Position numbers and translations under genes: made by a program
DNA from: Acidobacteriota bacterium
Lineage (GTDB): Bacteria; Acidobacteriota; Holophagae; Holophagales; Holophagaceae
Direction of reading: 5' to 3'
Length of the DNA stretch: 64,000 nucleotides
NCBI GenBank assembly: GCA_016195985.1
Contig: JACPYP010000016.1
Location: forward strand, 405,831 to 469,830
Shown here: one piece after another, positions 46,483 to 55,467 of the stretch
How positions within the stretch are numbered: the stretch's first letter is position 1
How the letters are laid out: each line of letters opens with the position of its first letter
Notes under the pieces: generated by a model
Database searches by the model: none
What the model was told of the DNA's origin: nothing
The model's input: the letters and a program-made list of their open reading frames with translations, nothing else

Positions 46483-48621
46483 GTGGCCTCTGTCAGAGCC
46501 AGGCCCCCACTGCCCTCGCAGCCTCTCTGGCCTTGGCCGGCCGGACTGGGGCCGGGACCGTGGGGCGCGGCCTTCGGCGTCAATGCTGCCTTTTTCGTTG
46601 AACCGGGCGGGCTCCATTCCTGGGAGATCCTCCTCGGCGGGCTGGCGGGGGGCCTGTTTGTTTTCGCATGGATGAAGGTGGCCAGGCCCAGGCGCCGGGA
46701 GGGCCGGCAGGAGATTCTGCGGCCGGCTGAAGGCGAGGCCCGGTGGCGGTTCGCCCTCGACGGGGCCGGGGACGGCGTGTGGGATTGGGACGGAAGCGCC
46801 GACGCCATGTTCTTCAGCCCCGGCTACAAGACCATGCTGGGCTATGGGGCGGAGGAGGCGATCGGGGATTCCTTCGCGGCGTGGGCGGACCGGATCCATC
46901 CGGAGGACCGGGAGGGAGTCCTGGCCGCGGTCAATGGCTATCTCGACGGAACCCTTCCGGCTTACCGCGTCGAGTACCGCATCCGCCGCAAGGACGGGCA
47001 ATGGATGTGGGTGCTGGCGCGGGGCACGGCCGTGGCCCGGGATGGGCGGGGCCGCCCTTCGCGCATGGTCGGGACCCACGCCGACATCACCGCGCGCAAG
47101 GAGGCGGAAGCGGCCCTGAAGCAGAGCGAATCCCGCCTCCGCATCATCGCGGACCATCTGCCGGACAGTTTCCTCTTCCAGTTCGTGGTCAGTCCGGATG
47201 GCGAGCCGGGCTTCGCGTACCTCAGCGGGGGCGTGGAGGAGATGACGGGCCTCACGCAGACGGAAGTCCTGCAGGATCCGCTGGTGCTCTTCCACCAGAT
47301 GGACCCCGCCATGCGCCCGGCCTATGTGGAGGCGGAGGCGGCCAGCGCCCGGGATCTCACGCCCTTCGCCATGGAGTTCGGCATCCTCAGAAAGGACGGC
47401 GCAAGGCGCTGGGTGAGGGTCCGCTCGGCGCCCCGCCGCCAGGCGGACGGGGCCCTCCTCTGGGAGGGCATCGCCACCGACATCACCGACCAGAAGCTCA
47501 GCCAGCTCCTTCTGGAAGAGAGCGAGCGGCAATTCCGCAGCGTGGTCGAGAATGCCGGGGACGCCATCTACCTCCACGACGCGGAGGGGCGCATCCTGCT
47601 CTGCAACCGCGAAGCCTGCCGGAGCACCGGCCACGCCCTGGGGGAACTGCTCCGCATGGGCATGGCCGAACTGGACCCGGGTTTCCTGGATGGCCGGAAC
47701 ATCCTGGCGATGCGGGCCCTGGAGGCGGGCCAGCAGATGTCCCTCACGGCCACCCACCGGCGCAAGGACGGATCGGTTTTCCCGGTGGAGATCCGCCTCG
47801 GCCTGCTGAGGGCGGAGGCGCCGCGGCAGATTCTGGCCGTGGTGCGGGATCTCAGCGAGCGGGAGCAGCTCCACGAAAGCGAAGTCCGGACCCGCAAGGC
47901 GGAAAGCCTGGTGCTGATGGCCGGGAGCATCGCCCACGATTTCAACAACCTGTTCCAAGGCGTGCTGGGCTATCTGGAAGTCGCCAGGGCCCGGGCGGGC
48001 GGGAACGCGCCGCTCATCCCCGTGCTGGATGGCGCGCAGGAGGCCCTCCAGAAGGCCATCGGACTGTCCTGGAAGATGCTGGATTTCTCCGGACGCGGCC
48101 TCCTGGATGTCCGCAGGATGGATCTGGAATCCTGGCTGCCGGCCCTTCTGGCGGTTCTGCAGCTGGAAGCTCCGGCCCATTTCCAACTGGATCTGGTGCT
48201 GGCCCTGGAGCCCGTGCCCCCCATCCAGGGGGATCCGGCGAAGCTGGAGCAGGTGGTGCGGGCCGTGATCGACAATGCCCGGGAGGCTGCCGGGGACCGC
48301 GCCGGCCGGGTCCGCCTGCGGCTCAGCACGGATTTCTGCCAGGACCGTCCGGGCGGCGATTCCCAGGGCTTCTGGCCCCTGGCCCGCCCCGAGGGGCCGG
48401 CGACGGTCTGCCTCGACATCGAAGACGACGGCCCGGGCCTGCCGCGGGAGGCCCTGCCTCTCATCTGCGATCCCTTCTACACCACGAAGGAACTGGGCCG
48501 GGGCCTGGGGCTGGCGGCGGCCGTGGGGATCCTCCGCGCCCACCGGGCCGGCCTGCATCTCTTCAACCGCGGCGGCAAGGGACTGGGCCTGCGCATCCAC
48601 TTCCCGCCCAGCGGCGCCTGA
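46483..48621 (+). CDS. Multi-PAS sensor histidine kinase
   Basis: 712-residue kinase. A single hydrophobic segment (about 45-63, SWEILLGGLAGGLFVFAWM) near the N-terminus may anchor it. Three PAS domains follow (about 85-210, 220-340, 345-470), then HisKA with GSIAHDFNNLFQG (H at about 486) and HATPase_c (VIDNAREAAGD; DDGPGLPREA; FYTTKELGRGLGLA). It lacks a receiver domain. The start GTG 46483 has a weak ribosome site and may lie further downstream. Transcribed like carB but 177 nt apart. Confidence 0.88.
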   Translation: MASVRARPPLPSQPLWPWPAGLGPGPWGAAFGVNAAFFVEPGGLHSWEILLGGLAGGLFVFAWMKVARPRRREGRQEILRPAEGEARWRFALDGAGDGVWDWDGSADAMFFSPGYKTMLGYGAEEAIGDSFAAWADRIHPEDREGVLAAVNGYLDGTLPAYRVEYRIRRKDGQWMWVLARGTAVARDGRGRPSRMVGTHADITARKEAEAALKQSESRLRIIADHLPDSFLFQFVVSPDGEPGFAYLSGGVEEMTGLTQTEVLQDPLVLFHQMDPAMRPAYVEAEAASARDLTPFAMEFGILRKDGARRWVRVRSAPRRQADGALLWEGIATDITDQKLSQLLLEESERQFRSVVENAGDAIYLHDAEGRILLCNREACRSTGHALGELLRMGMAELDPGFLDGRNILAMRALEAGQQMSLTATHRRKDGSVFPVEIRLGLLRAEAPRQILAVVRDLSEREQLHESEVRTRKAESLVLMAGSIAHDFNNLFQGVLGYLEVARARAGGNAPLIPVLDGAQEALQKAIGLSWKMLDFSGRGLLDVRRMDLESWLPALLAVLQLEAPAHFQLDLVLALEPVPPIQGDPAKLEQVVRAVIDNAREAAGDRAGRVRLRLSTDFCQDRPGGDSQGFWPLARPEGPATVCLDIEDDGPGLPREALPLICDPFYTTKELGRGLGLAAAVGILRAHRAGLHLFNRGGKGLGLRIHFPPSGA

Positions 48622-48670
48622 GGGGCCGTCACAAAGGGCCGGCCTGGGCATCCCAAGGCCAGGAGCGATC

Positions 48671-49078
48671 ATGGCCGACACCATCCAGCAAAAGATCAAC
48701 GCCTTCCTCGAAGGGGGCCCTTTCGCGGTGGTGGGGGCCAGCGCCGACCGCGCGAAGTTCGGCAACAAGGTGCTGCGCTGCTACCAGCAGCACGGGAAAG
48801 AGGTCTATCCCATCAACCCCAAGGCGCCGGAAGTGGAGGGGCTGCGGGCCTATCCCTCCCTGGCGGCGCTGCCCGTGAAGGTGCCTTGCGTGTCGGTCAT
48901 CACGCCGCCCGCGGCCACGGAACAGGTGGTGCGCGAGGCCGCCGCCGCCGGCGCGCGGCACATCTGGATGCAGCCCGGGGCCGAAAGCGAGGCCGCCATC
49001 AGGGCCGCCGAGGCCGCGGGCATGTCCGTGATCGCGGGAGGGGCCTGCCTCCTGGTGGCGCTGGGCTACCGGGATTAG
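48671..49078 (+). CDS. CoA-binding protein (YccU/CoA_binding_2 family)
   Basis: 135-residue Rossmann protein that binds CoA in known family members, with no enzymatic role established. FAVVGASADRAKFGNKVLR (about 18-36) is the nucleotide-binding start. YPINPKAPEVEGLRAY and VSVITPPAATEQVVREA are family blocks, as is HIWMQPGAESEAA. ATG 48671 follows AGGAG. Its stop lies 2 nt before the convergent kinase stop. Confidence 0.93.
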   Translation: MADTIQQKINAFLEGGPFAVVGASADRAKFGNKVLRCYQQHGKEVYPINPKAPEVEGLRAYPSLAALPVKVPCVSVITPPAATEQVVREAAAAGARHIWMQPGAESEAAIRAAEAAGMSVIAGGACLLVALGYRD

Positions 49079-49080
49079 GA

Positions 49081-50799
49081 TCACTCCGCCTGCGGGGCCA
49101 GCACGGGGAACAACACCCGGAAAGTGGATCCCGCGCCCGGGGAGCTGTCCACCTCGATGCTGCCGCCGAAGGCCTCGACGATCACCTTGATGGAGCTCAA
49201 CCCCAGGCCCGTCCCGGTGCCCGGGGCCTTGGTGGTGAAGAAGGACTCGAAGATCTTCTGCTGGATCTGGCGGGGAATGCCTTCGCCGGTATCCTCCACT
49301 TCCAGGCGGTAGCGGCTTCCGTCGCCGATGGCCTGGAGGGACCGGATGCAGATGTGTCCCTTTCCTGAGATGGCGTCGCGGGCGTTGCTCACGAGGTTGA
49401 CGATGACCTGGTCGAAGGCCTGGGGCTCGCCCACCAGGATGAAGGCGCGCTCGTCCTGCTGGATTTCCAGATCGATGTGGCGGGGAACCATGGTCCGCAG
49501 GAGCGGCACCAGCTGCTGCAGGCGGGCCTGGGCATCGAAGGCGAGGGGGCCCGTGGGAGCCTCGCCGTTGCCGAATTCCATGAGCCGCTTCGTGAGGCGC
49601 CCGGCCGTTTCCGTGGCCTTCTGGATGCATTCGAGCCCCTGCCGTGTGCGGGAGGGCATGGCCGGGTCTTCCTCCAGCATCAGCTGGGAAGAGGAGATGG
49701 CGGCCGAAAGCAGGTTGTTGATGTCGTGGGCCGCCCCGGCCCCGAGGGTGGCGAGGAAATTCATCCGCTCCGTCCGCACCAGGAGGGCCTGGGCCTCGGC
49801 CAGTTCGCGGGTGCGCTCCTCCACCCGGTCCTCCAGGGTTTGGTTCAACCGGCGCACTTGGCCCAGGGTCATCAGGTGCCGGGCCCCGAGGCAGACCATG
49901 AGCGCCACGAGGATGCCCATGGCCAGCGGATCCAGGGCCACCCTGCGCACCGGGCCCGAGTAGATCAGCACGGGCAGCGCCAGCGCCAAGGGCGTGTACG
50001 GAAGCAGGTCCCGGACAGGGCGGCCCCAGAGCTTGAGGGGGATCTGCAAGGCCGGAACAGGCCTGCGGGTCGCCAGGATGAAGAGCAGCCAGCAGGGGAT
50101 CAGACCCACCTGGCTGGGGTGGCCGAGCCAGGCTTTGCGCTCCACCAGCGTTTGAAGGAAGGGCAGATTGAAGGCCAGGCCGAGCAGGCCCAGGGACAGG
50201 AAGCCCATGGGGCCCTTGAAGCCCTTCTCGAATTGACAGGCTGCGTGGCCATAGAGTCCGGCCATGCCGCCCGCACCCACCACGAAGCAGAGCGTGGCGA
50301 GGCGTTCCTGCACGGGCAGGTGATGGACTTTGAAGAGATCGTGAAGGAAGAGCAGCCAGTAGGCCAGCAGGAGGGAGGCCACGAAATTCCCCCCATCCAG
50401 GAGGGATTCCAGCCATTGGGCGTTCCGGGCCGGGCTTGGCTGAAAGCGGAGCCAGGACCAGGCGGCCAGGGCCATCGAAGCCAGGGAGATCATTTCCAAG
50501 GGCGGTGGCGAAGGCGGTTCCGCGCCATAGGCCAGGAACCTCGCCAGGGACAAGGCCCCGAACAATCCCATGAGCGCGAAGGCGGCTCCGAGGGTCCGCC
50601 ACGCCTTCGCGGTTTCAACCTCCTCCTGGGCCCGTCCATAGGCGCCCAGCGCCGCCAGGGAGAAGCTGCCGACCATGCCGAGGCCGATGCCGAGCGCCCG
50701 GCGCCAGGGATCCGCGCAGGCCGCGAAGGCCCAGACGCCGGCCAAGCCAAGGCCGCACAACAGCCAAGCAGGTGTGACCTGTCGAATGCGGAGGAGCAT
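49081..50799 (-). CDS. Membrane sensor histidine kinase
   Basis: 572-residue kinase. Eight or nine predicted N-terminal helices (about 10-310) form an integral-membrane sensor of unknown type. A coiled coil (LNQTLEDRVEERTRELAEAQ) leads to the H-box GAGAAHDINNLLSAA, then NLVSNARDAISG, DTGEGIPRQI and FTTKAPGTGTGLGLSSI of a complete HATPase_c. No receiver follows and no cognate regulator is adjacent. The N-terminal FKVHHLPVQERLATLCFV region is not recognised. Confidence 0.9.
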   Translation of the reverse strand: MLLRIRQVTPAWLLCGLGLAGVWAFAACADPWRRALGIGLGMVGSFSLAALGAYGRAQEEVETAKAWRTLGAAFALMGLFGALSLARFLAYGAEPPSPPPLEMISLASMALAAWSWLRFQPSPARNAQWLESLLDGGNFVASLLLAYWLLFLHDLFKVHHLPVQERLATLCFVVGAGGMAGLYGHAACQFEKGFKGPMGFLSLGLLGLAFNLPFLQTLVERKAWLGHPSQVGLIPCWLLFILATRRPVPALQIPLKLWGRPVRDLLPYTPLALALPVLIYSGPVRRVALDPLAMGILVALMVCLGARHLMTLGQVRRLNQTLEDRVEERTRELAEAQALLVRTERMNFLATLGAGAAHDINNLLSAAISSSQLMLEEDPAMPSRTRQGLECIQKATETAGRLTKRLMEFGNGEAPTGPLAFDAQARLQQLVPLLRTMVPRHIDLEIQQDERAFILVGEPQAFDQVIVNLVSNARDAISGKGHICIRSLQAIGDGSRYRLEVEDTGEGIPRQIQQKIFESFFTTKAPGTGTGLGLSSIKVIVEAFGGSIEVDSSPGAGSTFRVLFPVLAPQAE

Positions 50800-50891
50800 G
50801 CATCCTAGAATCGGGCCAAAAGCGTGAACTGTAAATCGAGTTCACTCCAGATGGCCGAGTCGTTTTAGGATGCGGAGGGCCGGGGCCCTTC

Positions 50892-51941
50892 TCAGCTTTC
50901 GCCATGTGAGAGGTGGCTGCGCGCTCCTAGGCCAGGCCCAGGGTCTTCCTCACTTCCAGCCGGTGCTCCTCGTGGGCTCTGACCAGCTTGGGCACTTCGC
51001 TCCGCCATAACTTTGAAAAATCGGCGAAGGAGATGGTCGGCTTCACCTCGGCGCCAAGCGTCGAGTGATCGGTTGAGTCCAGCGAGCACATCTCGCGGGT
51101 ACCAGGCTTGGGGGTCATGGGTTGGATTCCTCAGAAGAGAAAGGTAAGCGGTCTGCAGCCGGTAGGCAACCGCGGATTCATCCGGTTTGTCCCGTTCGCG
51201 GACGCTGCCCAGGGCGTCCCGCCCTTCGGTGATGTGGGCCGATCCCGCTTCGTCCATCTGCGCGTGGTAGACCTGCAGGGACCGCCCCACGCGCGGGGTC
51301 AGGCCCAGGAAGGTGTGCGGGGCCCAGGCATGGGCCCGGGCCATGCGGTCCAAGGGAACGTAGCGTCCCTCCCGCTCGGACCGCGCCAGCATGGCCTTCA
51401 GGGAATCTTCCGGGCCGCGGTCCGTGTAGGCCAGGTGCACTTCCCGGCAGCCCGCCCGGTGGATGCGGCCCAGCAGGAAGGCCACGCCTTCGGGGTCGGT
51501 GTGGGGCGCGTCGAAGACGGCGCCGAAGGCCGGGCCCAGGGCCAGGGCGCTGGTGGTTTTTCCGGAAGCCTGCCCGCCCATGAAGATGATCACGCGCCCG
51601 CCGCGGATCTGGGCCAGGGCCCGGTCCCGCAGACGTTTGCCGAGGAAGTTGAGGTGCACCGCCGCGCGCCCGGCGGGATCCTCCAGGGCTTCGTATCCCC
51701 GGGTGGGATTGCGCCGCAGGCTGGGCAGCAGGGTGGCGAGCATGTCCCCGTTCACCAGCTGGCCGTCGAGGGTGCCCGGGCAGTTGGCATAGTCCTCCAG
51801 GGCGCGGTCCGCGTGGCGGGCCAGGGCCGCGGCCTCGATGGACAGCGCTTCGCGCAGGCCGCTGCGATCCGCCTCTTCCAGCTCCCAGTAGGAGCGGCGT
51901 TCGTGCCAGGCCACCTTCTGCCAGGGCGTTTGAGGGGTCAT
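50892..51941 (-). CDS. Zeta-toxin-like P-loop kinase
   Basis: 349 residues as an open frame, cytoplasmic. The core has a Walker A motif GGQASGKTT (about 122-130) after VIIFM, and VNGDMLATLLPS in the region before it. Zeta toxins phosphorylate UDP-N-acetylglucosamine, but similar proteins have other targets. The last 60 or so codons overlap another open frame (50927-51118) that has the better GC-rich codon bias. The true C-terminus may be earlier, or a frameshift is present. No recognised epsilon antitoxin adjoins. Confidence 0.65.
   Translation of the reverse strand: MTPQTPWQKVAWHERRSYWELEEADRSGLREALSIEAAALARHADRALEDYANCPGTLDGQLVNGDMLATLLPSLRRNPTRGYEALEDPAGRAAVHLNFLGKRLRDRALAQIRGGRVIIFMGGQASGKTTSALALGPAFGAVFDAPHTDPEGVAFLLGRIHRAGCREVHLAYTDRGPEDSLKAMLARSEREGRYVPLDRMARAHAWAPHTFLGLTPRVGRSLQVYHAQMDEAGSAHITEGRDALGSVRERDKPDESAVAYRLQTAYLSLLRNPTHDPQAWYPRDVLAGLNRSLDAWRRGEADHLLRRFFKVMAERSAQAGQSPRGAPAGSEEDPGPGLGARSHLSHGES
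50927..51118 (-). CDS. Small protein overlapping the zeta-like kinase
   Basis: 63 residues in a frame different from the kinase. It is delimited by TGA just upstream and starts at ATG 51118 behind TGAGGA. Third positions are strongly GC-rich, as expected for coding sequence in this genome, whereas the overlapping kinase frame is not. The protein is charged and helical (FSKLWRSEVPKLVRAHEEH). It may be the antitoxin of the kinase or the displaced C-terminus of it. Unknown family. Confidence 0.5.
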   Translation of the reverse strand: MTPKPGTREMCSLDSTDHSTLGAEVKPTISFADFSKLWRSEVPKLVRAHEEHRLEVRKTLGLA

Positions 51942-51972
51942 GGGGACACAGTACTCGATTTATGCTGAAGCC

Positions 51973-52890
51973 ATGTTGAGCGCCCCCGCGACCCTCCTCT
52001 TTCCCGGCCAGGGCACTGAATCCGTGGGCATGTCGGCGGGCTGGGAAGCGCAGGGCGCCTGGGCGCGCACGCTGGAGGCGGCGGAAGCGCACACGGGCTA
52101 TCCCCTGCGGCGGCTCATGGGGCAGGGGCCCTTGGAGGACCTGCGCTTCCAGCGCCACGCTCCCTGCGCCGTTCTGGCCCATTCCGTGGGAGTGTTCCGG
52201 GCCTGGCGGGAGGGGGGGATGCCAGTGCCCGTGGCCGCGACGGGGCACAGCATGGGGTTCTACTCCGCCCTGGTGGCCGCCGGCGTCGTGCCTCTGGAAG
52301 CCGCGCTGGACCTGCTTTCGGCCGTGGAAGATCTCAGCGAAGCGGCCTTCGCGGGACGGGCCATGGGCATGGCGTACATCATCGGCGTTCCGGAGCTGGA
52401 CGTGAGGCAGGCGCTCCTGCCCCGGCCGGGGCTGGCGCTGTCCAACCGCAATGGCCAGGCCCAGTTCACGGTATCGGGGCCCGTGGACGAACTGGAGGCC
52501 CTGGTGGAGGCCCTTCGCCCCGCGGCCTTCAAGGTGGGGCTGCTGCCGGTGAAGCACCCGCTGCATGGGCCCCACATGGCGGCCCTCCTGCCCGCCGTGG
52601 CGAGGCGGATGGCCGCCTGCCGGCCCGCCGAGCCCGCCTTCCCGCTGATCTCTCATTTCGACGGGCGATGGCTGCGGACCGGCGACGAGGCCTGGGACGA
52701 TGGCTTGGCCTCGGTGGCCCTGCCCGTGGATTGGCTGGCCGTGGTGGCGACCCTCCGGGGACTGGGGGCTCCCTTGGCTGAATGCGGGCACGGCAATCAG
52801 CTTTCGGGCCTGACGCGGTGGGCTGACCGCGATCTCCGGGTGGCGAGCCTCCAAGCCCAACCCGGCGCCAGCCCGGCGGGGCCCCGGTAG
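51973..52890 (+). CDS. Malonyl-CoA:ACP transacylase-like protein
   Basis: 305-residue acyltransferase fold. FPGQGTE (10-16) and the nucleophile motif GHSMG (91-95, S93) are present; H of KHPLHGPHM (about 197-205) would be the base. FabD normally supplies malonyl-ACP for fatty-acid synthesis, but no other fab gene is nearby. The FabD arginine region is not obvious, so another acyl substrate is possible. ATG 51973 is chosen over an in-frame upstream ATG at 51940 because it starts directly before the fold. Confidence 0.82.
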   Translation: MLSAPATLLFPGQGTESVGMSAGWEAQGAWARTLEAAEAHTGYPLRRLMGQGPLEDLRFQRHAPCAVLAHSVGVFRAWREGGMPVPVAATGHSMGFYSALVAAGVVPLEAALDLLSAVEDLSEAAFAGRAMGMAYIIGVPELDVRQALLPRPGLALSNRNGQAQFTVSGPVDELEALVEALRPAAFKVGLLPVKHPLHGPHMAALLPAVARRMAACRPAEPAFPLISHFDGRWLRTGDEAWDDGLASVALPVDWLAVVATLRGLGAPLAECGHGNQLSGLTRWADRDLRVASLQAQPGASPAGPR

Positions 52891-53049
52891 ATCCGGCCCT
52901 GGGGGCCCCGGTGGATGTTGATGACACGACGGTAAAAAGGCGGTGACCCGGTGTGGTGATTCCGTGCTTCGTCCTGGACCAGCTCTGCCATGATTGGGGT
53001 TCTTCATAACCCAGCTCGGGACCTTCTAACCCATGCCATCTCGCACCCC

Positions 53050-54891
53050 ATGCCACCTCCTGCGCTGATCCTTGGCGAGGCGCTCGCCAACCGCTGCTCA
53101 CAGGTGCTTTACCGCTGCCTGGAGGAGGTCGGCAGCACCAAGGGCGCCTTGTACCTGCGAACCCCCAACCAGGGGTCTTTCGAGGTGGTGAGTTTTTACG
53201 GATGGCCCCGGGGCACCCGGCCGCCGGTGTCCATTCCGGAAGGCCATCCGCTGCTGGTGCACACGCAGCGGGAGCGAAGGGCCTACGTGGTCAACGACGC
53301 CTCCGATTCCCCGGAATTGGCGGCATTCGGCCAAGGCGGCGAGTGGCCCCGCTACCTCATCACGCCGGTCTACCTGACGGGCGAGTGGGTGGGCCTCCTG
53401 ATCCAGCGGGACCGCATCAAGGGCGGCACTTTCGACGTGGAGCGGGACGAGCCGCCCACCCTGGCCATTTGCGGCGACCTGGTGGAGGCCCTTCGGGAGT
53501 TCCGCCTCTACGGGGCCAGCCCGCGCCAGGAGCCTCCGCCGCCGGTGCTGCCCATTTCTGCGATCGGCCCGGCAACCGGTCCGGCCGCCGGCCCCATGGT
53601 GGCGCCTGTGGGACCCGGCGCGGTGCCATTGGGCCTGCCCACGGCTTCGGCCATCATCGACGAGGTGGCCCCGGTGGCCGAGCGCCTGCTGCCGCCCGTT
53701 CCGATGACGAACCCCCCCATGCGCGCCCCCGATATTCCGGTGCCCGCCGGGGGCCCCTCGGCCCAGGAGCGCATGTACGGCTTTCCGGTGGGCCAGGATG
53801 GCTACACAGCCTTGCCTTGGGAACCGGACCGCACGCTGAGCGCATGGGTGGCGCCGGCGCCGGTGAATCCCGAACGCAAGCGCGGCATGGTGCCTCCCGA
53901 GCAGCGGGCCTTCTTCTGGGAGATCGCCGGGCTCCTGAGCCAGATCCTTTCCACGGCCGCCGTGGCGCTCTGGATCGATGACCCGGAGGAGATCCGGCCC
54001 ATCCTGGCCTATAGCACCCTGCCGCTCTCGCCCGACCTGCAGCAGCAGATCCTGGCCCACGCGACTTTCCACCTGCCTTCGGTCCGGCAGCAGGACCTGC
54101 GCCTCATCACGCGGGTGGAGATGGTGGAATCGCCCACGCTCAACGGCGCCTTCGCCACCTACATGCCCCTCCTGCTCAACGAGACCCTGCACGGCCACGA
54201 CCTGATGCTGGTGTTCCGCCAGGAGGACCAGTCCTTCTCCATTTCGGAGATCGAGGCCATCCAGCAGCTCGGCCGCATCCTGGGCCTGCACATGCAGGAG
54301 GCGAGGCTCCACGAGCGCTACCATCACGCCTTCCTTTCGGTGAGCCACCGCATCCTCCAGTCCAGCGAGGGCCGGATGCCCATGCTCCGGCCCCACAGCC
54401 TGGCCACGGCCCGGCTGGCCCGCGATCTGGCCCTGAAGCTGGAGCTCACCACCGAAGAGGTGGAGGCGGTCAGCATCGCGGCCATCCTCCACGATGTGGG
54501 CCTCCTGATGCTCGACCCGCAGATGCTCAGCAAGCCGGAGCTGAACGGCGAGGAGATGAAGAAGGTCCGCAGCCACCCGGAACTGGCGGCAGTCTTCCTG
54601 AAGGATCTGCGCTTTCCCTTCGATGTGGTGAAGGTGATCCGGCACCACCATGAGCGGTGGGATGGCCAAGGCTACCCCGAAGGCCTGCGGGAGACGGGCA
54701 TTCCCATCGGCAGCCGCATCATCGGCCTCATCGAGGCCTACGAAGTCATGACCAGCGGCAAGGGCTACCGCCGGCCCAAGGGGTTCCGGCAAGTGCTGGC
54801 CGAGCTTGAAAACGAGGCTGGCGCGCAGTTCGATCCCAAGGTGGTGGCGGCCTTCTGCCAACTCATGGCGCGCAAGGGCGAGCAGGGGTAG
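53050..54891 (+). CDS. GAF-containing HD-GYP phosphodiesterase-like protein
   Basis: 613 residues. An N-terminal GAF-like domain (about 10-155), a proline/alanine-rich linker (about 160-280), a second GAF-like domain (about 290-430), then an HD-GYP domain (about 440-610). The HD motif (ILHDVG), HHHERWDGQGYPEGL with GYP, and RIIGLIEAYEVMTSGKGYR are visible. Such proteins hydrolyse cyclic di-GMP. With the GGDEF-hemerythrin gene it gives this locus opposite c-di-GMP activities. The start is placed at ATG 53050; ATG 52990 is in frame. Confidence 0.9.
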   Translation: MPPPALILGEALANRCSQVLYRCLEEVGSTKGALYLRTPNQGSFEVVSFYGWPRGTRPPVSIPEGHPLLVHTQRERRAYVVNDASDSPELAAFGQGGEWPRYLITPVYLTGEWVGLLIQRDRIKGGTFDVERDEPPTLAICGDLVEALREFRLYGASPRQEPPPPVLPISAIGPATGPAAGPMVAPVGPGAVPLGLPTASAIIDEVAPVAERLLPPVPMTNPPMRAPDIPVPAGGPSAQERMYGFPVGQDGYTALPWEPDRTLSAWVAPAPVNPERKRGMVPPEQRAFFWEIAGLLSQILSTAAVALWIDDPEEIRPILAYSTLPLSPDLQQQILAHATFHLPSVRQQDLRLITRVEMVESPTLNGAFATYMPLLLNETLHGHDLMLVFRQEDQSFSISEIEAIQQLGRILGLHMQEARLHERYHHAFLSVSHRILQSSEGRMPMLRPHSLATARLARDLALKLELTTEEVEAVSIAAILHDVGLLMLDPQMLSKPELNGEEMKKVRSHPELAAVFLKDLRFPFDVVKVIRHHHERWDGQGYPEGLRETGIPIGSRIIGLIEAYEVMTSGKGYRRPKGFRQVLAELENEAGAQFDPKVVAAFCQLMARKGEQG

Positions 54892-54913
54892 TACCCTGGT
54901 GCCCGGAGCGAGC

Positions 54914-55465
54914 ATGTCCATCCACCGAACCCAGCGCGGATTCACCATGGCCCTGGCCTTGGCCCTGGCGGTGGTGATGGGCATCCTGCTGATGAAGGCC
55001 GGCCCCAGCGTGGTCCGGGAAGTGCAACGGGAGAACGAGGCCGAGCTGATCTTCCGCGGCGAGGCCATCGCCAGCGCGCTGCGTGTGTATTTCGCCAAGA
55101 CCGGGAAATACCCCACGGACCTCGACGAGGTCATGAAGATCCGCCCCCGCATCCTCCGCCAGAAATACAAGGACCCCATGACCCAGGACGGCGAGTGGGA
55201 ATACATCACCCAGGTCCAGCCCGGGGCCTCGGGAAACACCAAGGGGCTGCCCATCATCGGGGTGCGCACGCTCACCAACGCGAACGGCGGCAACGCCTTC
55301 CGGCTCTACCAGAACACCACGCTGTACCACGGCTGGCAGTTCACCGCGGAGCAGAACCTGCTGGGCCTGTCGAACCAGTTGAACCAGGGCGGCACGCTGA
55401 AGCCTGGCTCCTCTTCCGACAAGCCGGCGGACAAGCCCGCCGAAAAGCCGGTTTCAAAGGAGTGA
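54914..55465 (+). CDS. Type II secretion/type IV pilin-like pseudopilin
   Basis: 183 residues. A short leader ending RGFT precedes a hydrophobic helix (MALALALAVVMGILLMKA), the class III signal cut by a prepilin peptidase. A helical segment (GEAIASALRVYFAKTGKYPTDL) follows, as in GspG-like proteins. The C-terminus is a low-complexity PADKPAEKP tail. ATG 54914 follows GGAGCG. It lies immediately upstream of a PBP4-type gene (2 nt gap) and after the HD-GYP gene. No other secretion genes are in the window. Confidence 0.8.
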   Translation: MSIHRTQRGFTMALALALAVVMGILLMKAGPSVVREVQRENEAELIFRGEAIASALRVYFAKTGKYPTDLDEVMKIRPRILRQKYKDPMTQDGEWEYITQVQPGASGNTKGLPIIGVRTLTNANGGNAFRLYQNTTLYHGWQFTAEQNLLGLSNQLNQGGTLKPGSSSDKPADKPAEKPVSKE

Positions 55466-55467
55466 GG

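Noticed and set aside
51178..53007. 609-residue minus-strand open frame spanning the FabD-like and zeta-like genes
   Set aside because: It crosses two genes of opposite strands and has proline/histidine-rich, non-conserved sequence.
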